Below are positions 62,160-64,000 of a stretch of DNA of 64,000 nt, in pieces. The stretch comes from Rhodospirillales bacterium. Its GTDB lineage: Bacteria; Pseudomonadota; Alphaproteobacteria; Micavibrionales; Micavibrionaceae. Each line of letters opens with the position of its first letter. The first letter of the stretch is position 1. A program made the position numbers and the translations under genes. The notes below the pieces were generated by a model, which was not told where the DNA came from, made no database searches, and worked only from the letters and a program-made list of their open reading frames with translations. Location of the stretch: NCBI GenBank assembly GCA_020638295.1, contig JACKIU010000001.1, positions 372,001 through 436,000 on the forward strand, in the 5' to 3' direction.

Positions 62160-63548
62160 ATGGAAACTTTTGCCGCTCTGGCTTATATCGCTGCCGCTGT
62201 TTTATTTATCCTCGCGTTGCGCGGGTTGTCGCACCCTGAAAGTGCGCGGCAAGGCCTGACATTCGGCATGATCGGCATGGGGCTGGCGATTGTCACGACG
62301 TTGCTGTTGCCGCAAGTCGGCGGGACGCTGTGGATTTTGATCGGCATCGGGATTGGCGGCGGGATTGGTGCACATATTGCCCGCACAATTGATATGACCA
62401 ATTTGCCGCAATTGATGGCCGGGTTTCACTCGTTGGTGGGGTTGGCGGCCGTGTGCGTTGCGGCGGCGGCGTTTTATACACCCGAAGCCTATGGAATCGG
62501 TACAGACGGCGATATTCATTTCGCCAGCATGGTGGAGATGTCCTTGGGCCTTGCCATCGGCGCGATTACCTTTACCGGTTCGATCATCGCCTGGGCCAAG
62601 CTTGAGGGGCGGATGTCCGGCAAACCGATTACATTCGGCGGGCAGCATGCGCTGAACGGTATGCTGGGTGCGCTGCTGTTTTTGCTTATCCTTATCCTGT
62701 GTTTCAGCGAAAGCTCTTTCGTGTTCTGGCTGGTGGCGCTGCTTGCTATGGCTTTAGGCGTGTTAATCATCATCCCGATCGGCGGGGCGGATATGCCGGT
62801 GATTGTGTCGATGCTGAACTCGTATTCCGGGTGGGCGGCGGCCGGGATCGGTTTTACGCTGCATAATAACCTGCTGATTATCACCGGCGCTTTGGTCGGG
62901 GCCTCCGGGGCGATCCTGTCCTATATTATGTGCAAGGGGATGAACCGTTCGTTCATCAGCGTTATTCTCGGCGGATTTGGCGGTGAGCAATCGGCGGGCG
63001 CTGCGCATGATTACGGCGATCGCAACGCCAAGATCGGATCAGCCGAGGATGCAGCCTATATCATGAAGAATGCCTCGAAAGTGATTATCGTGCCCGGATA
63101 CGGGATGGCGGTTGCCCAGGCCCAGCATGCTTTGCGGGAAATGGCCGATATCCTGAAAAAAGAAGGTGTGGATGTCAAATACGCCATTCACCCGGTGGCC
63201 GGACGGATGCCGGGGCATATGAACGTGCTGCTGGCCGAAGCGAATGTCCCCTATGACGAAGTGTTTGAAATGGAAGACATTAATCGTGAATTTGCCCAAG
63301 CCGACGTGGCCTATGTGATTGGCGCGAATGACATCACCAACCCGGCGGCGAAGAATGATTCATCGTCCCCCATTTACGGGATGCCGGTGCTGGATGTCGA
63401 AAAGGCCGGAACCGTGTTGTTTGTCAAACGCTCTTTGGGGTCCGGTTATGCGGGTATCGATAACCCGCTGTTTTTCGAAGACCGGACGATGATGCTGCTC
63501 GATGATGCAAAGAAGATGACGGAAGATATTATTAAGGCTTTGGAATAA
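62160..63548 (+). CDS. pntB: NAD(P) transhydrogenase subunit beta
   Basis: 462 residues: about nine membrane helices (residues ~1-260), then NADP-binding domain III (~285-462) with KVIIVPGYGMAVAQAQHALREM, YAIHPVAGRMPGHMNVLLAEANVPYD, YVIGANDITNPAAKNDSSSPIYGMPVLDV and FVKRSLGSGYAGIDNPLFF. Couples proton influx to NADPH formation in the inner membrane. Last gene of the pnt operon. Confidence 0.97.
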   Translation: METFAALAYIAAAVLFILALRGLSHPESARQGLTFGMIGMGLAIVTTLLLPQVGGTLWILIGIGIGGGIGAHIARTIDMTNLPQLMAGFHSLVGLAAVCVAAAAFYTPEAYGIGTDGDIHFASMVEMSLGLAIGAITFTGSIIAWAKLEGRMSGKPITFGGQHALNGMLGALLFLLILILCFSESSFVFWLVALLAMALGVLIIIPIGGADMPVIVSMLNSYSGWAAAGIGFTLHNNLLIITGALVGASGAILSYIMCKGMNRSFISVILGGFGGEQSAGAAHDYGDRNAKIGSAEDAAYIMKNASKVIIVPGYGMAVAQAQHALREMADILKKEGVDVKYAIHPVAGRMPGHMNVLLAEANVPYDEVFEMEDINREFAQADVAYVIGANDITNPAAKNDSSSPIYGMPVLDVEKAGTVLFVKRSLGSGYAGIDNPLFFEDRTMMLLDDAKKMTEDIIKALE

Positions 63549-63642
63549 TCTTTTGCATATCTTTTCAAAAATTCTACGTCTTTGGACTTCTTTAATACTC
63601 TTCGGCCTATTGTAAAATAAGGTAGAGCTAATTTAAAACTGT

Positions 63643-64000
63643 ATGGGCAACGCAAATACACACATTCCTGATCTGGAAGAACGCTTCCTTGAACCCCCCG
63701 GCTGGCGGTGGCATAGCTTCGTTCATAACGGGCATCGGTTGCGTTTTGGCTCCGCTTTTCCTAAAGACAGCATTCCCGACGCCGTTGTTGTATGCCTGCC
63801 CGGTCTGTCTGAGTTTGGCGAAAAATATTTTGAGACCGCGCGTTATTGTCTGGAGAAGAATCTGGCCTTCTGGGTTCTGGACTGGAGAGGACAGGGGAAA
63901 TCGGACCGGTATTTTAAAAACTCTCAGAAACGTCATAGCTATGGATTTCAAGGTGACGTAGATGATTTACATGCTCTGATTATGGGTTATATTAAACATT
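63643..64000 (+). CDS. Alpha/beta hydrolase, N-terminal part (lysophospholipase-like)
   Basis: The frame opens at ATG 63643 and runs off the window. The 119 visible residues (MGNANTHIPDLEERFLEPPG, then RLRFGSAFPK, AVVVCLPGLSEFGEKYFETARYCLEKN and VLDWRGQGKSDRYF) match the start of serine hydrolases related to PldB-type lysophospholipases. The nucleophile elbow is outside the window. Partial. Confidence 0.75.
   Translation, partial: MGNANTHIPDLEERFLEPPGWRWHSFVHNGHRLRFGSAFPKDSIPDAVVVCLPGLSEFGEKYFETARYCLEKNLAFWVLDWRGQGKSDRYFKNSQKRHSYGFQGDVDDLHALIMGYIKH

Overview
The window is 64 kb of chromosome from an alphaproteobacterium. Supporting signs are a long C-type ribosomal protein L36, an ATP-synthase zeta inhibitor, a split PntAA/PntAB/PntB transhydrogenase, an alphaproteobacterial-style PyrE, a Thermus-type isocitrate dehydrogenase, a BolA/CGFS-glutaredoxin pair, and a GTTC-N7-GTTC element matching the alphaproteobacterial LexA box. 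A Rhodospirillales- or Micavibrio-like lineage fits, but the sequence alone does not fix the genus.

Layout. 0-4 kb: the 3' end of lepA, directly followed by a HepT/MntA toxin-antitoxin pair flanked by a 22-bp copy of the lepA terminus, a twice-frameshifted trypsin-like protease, a STAS-like protein, a macro-domain protein and an isoprenylcysteine-methyltransferase-like membrane protein. 4-24.5 kb: housekeeping and uncharacterised genes (SIMPL, gamma-glutamylcyclotransferase, DUF3137, CheZ-like phosphatase, aconitase, cystathionine gamma-synthase, YggT, FolD, isocitrate dehydrogenase, a CBS protein, and two ArsB/NhaD-superfamily transporters). Two proteins of unknown function carry HExxH motifs.

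24.5-41.0 kb: a minus-strand T7-like (podovirus) virion cluster. In transcription order it has small proteins, connector/portal, Bbp19-like protein, scaffold, major capsid, tail tubes A and B, an internal protein, a beta-helix tail fibre, a probable small terminase, a T7-type large terminase, a possible spanin-like protein, a SleB endolysin and a 3-TM holin. No integrase, polymerase, replication or classical repressor gene is visible. Host-type palindromic repeats fill most intergenic gaps and occur twice in frame inside the terminase, yet the recognisable virion and lysis genes are open. A LexA-like box lies in its promoter region, and the divergent gene fuses a phage-repressor-like HTH to PyrE. 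I regard this as the most interesting part: a long-resident, possibly domesticated podovirus-like locus, perhaps a gene-transfer-agent-like or bacteriocin-like particle. That reading is inference.

41-51.4 kb: pyrE fusion-nadK, purC, zeta inhibitor, bolA-grxD, then the cell-shape set rodA, mrdA, mreD, mreC, mreB and rpmJ. 51.5-60 kb: an EAL phosphodiesterase with a cyclic-nucleotide-binding domain converges on an operon encoding TolC, a type I secretion ABC exporter, HlyD and a CHASE2 adenylate cyclase, a probable cAMP/c-di-GMP circuit. 60.5-63.5 kb: pntAA-pntAB-pntB; the window ends inside an alpha/beta hydrolase. I saw no tRNA, rRNA or CRISPR array.
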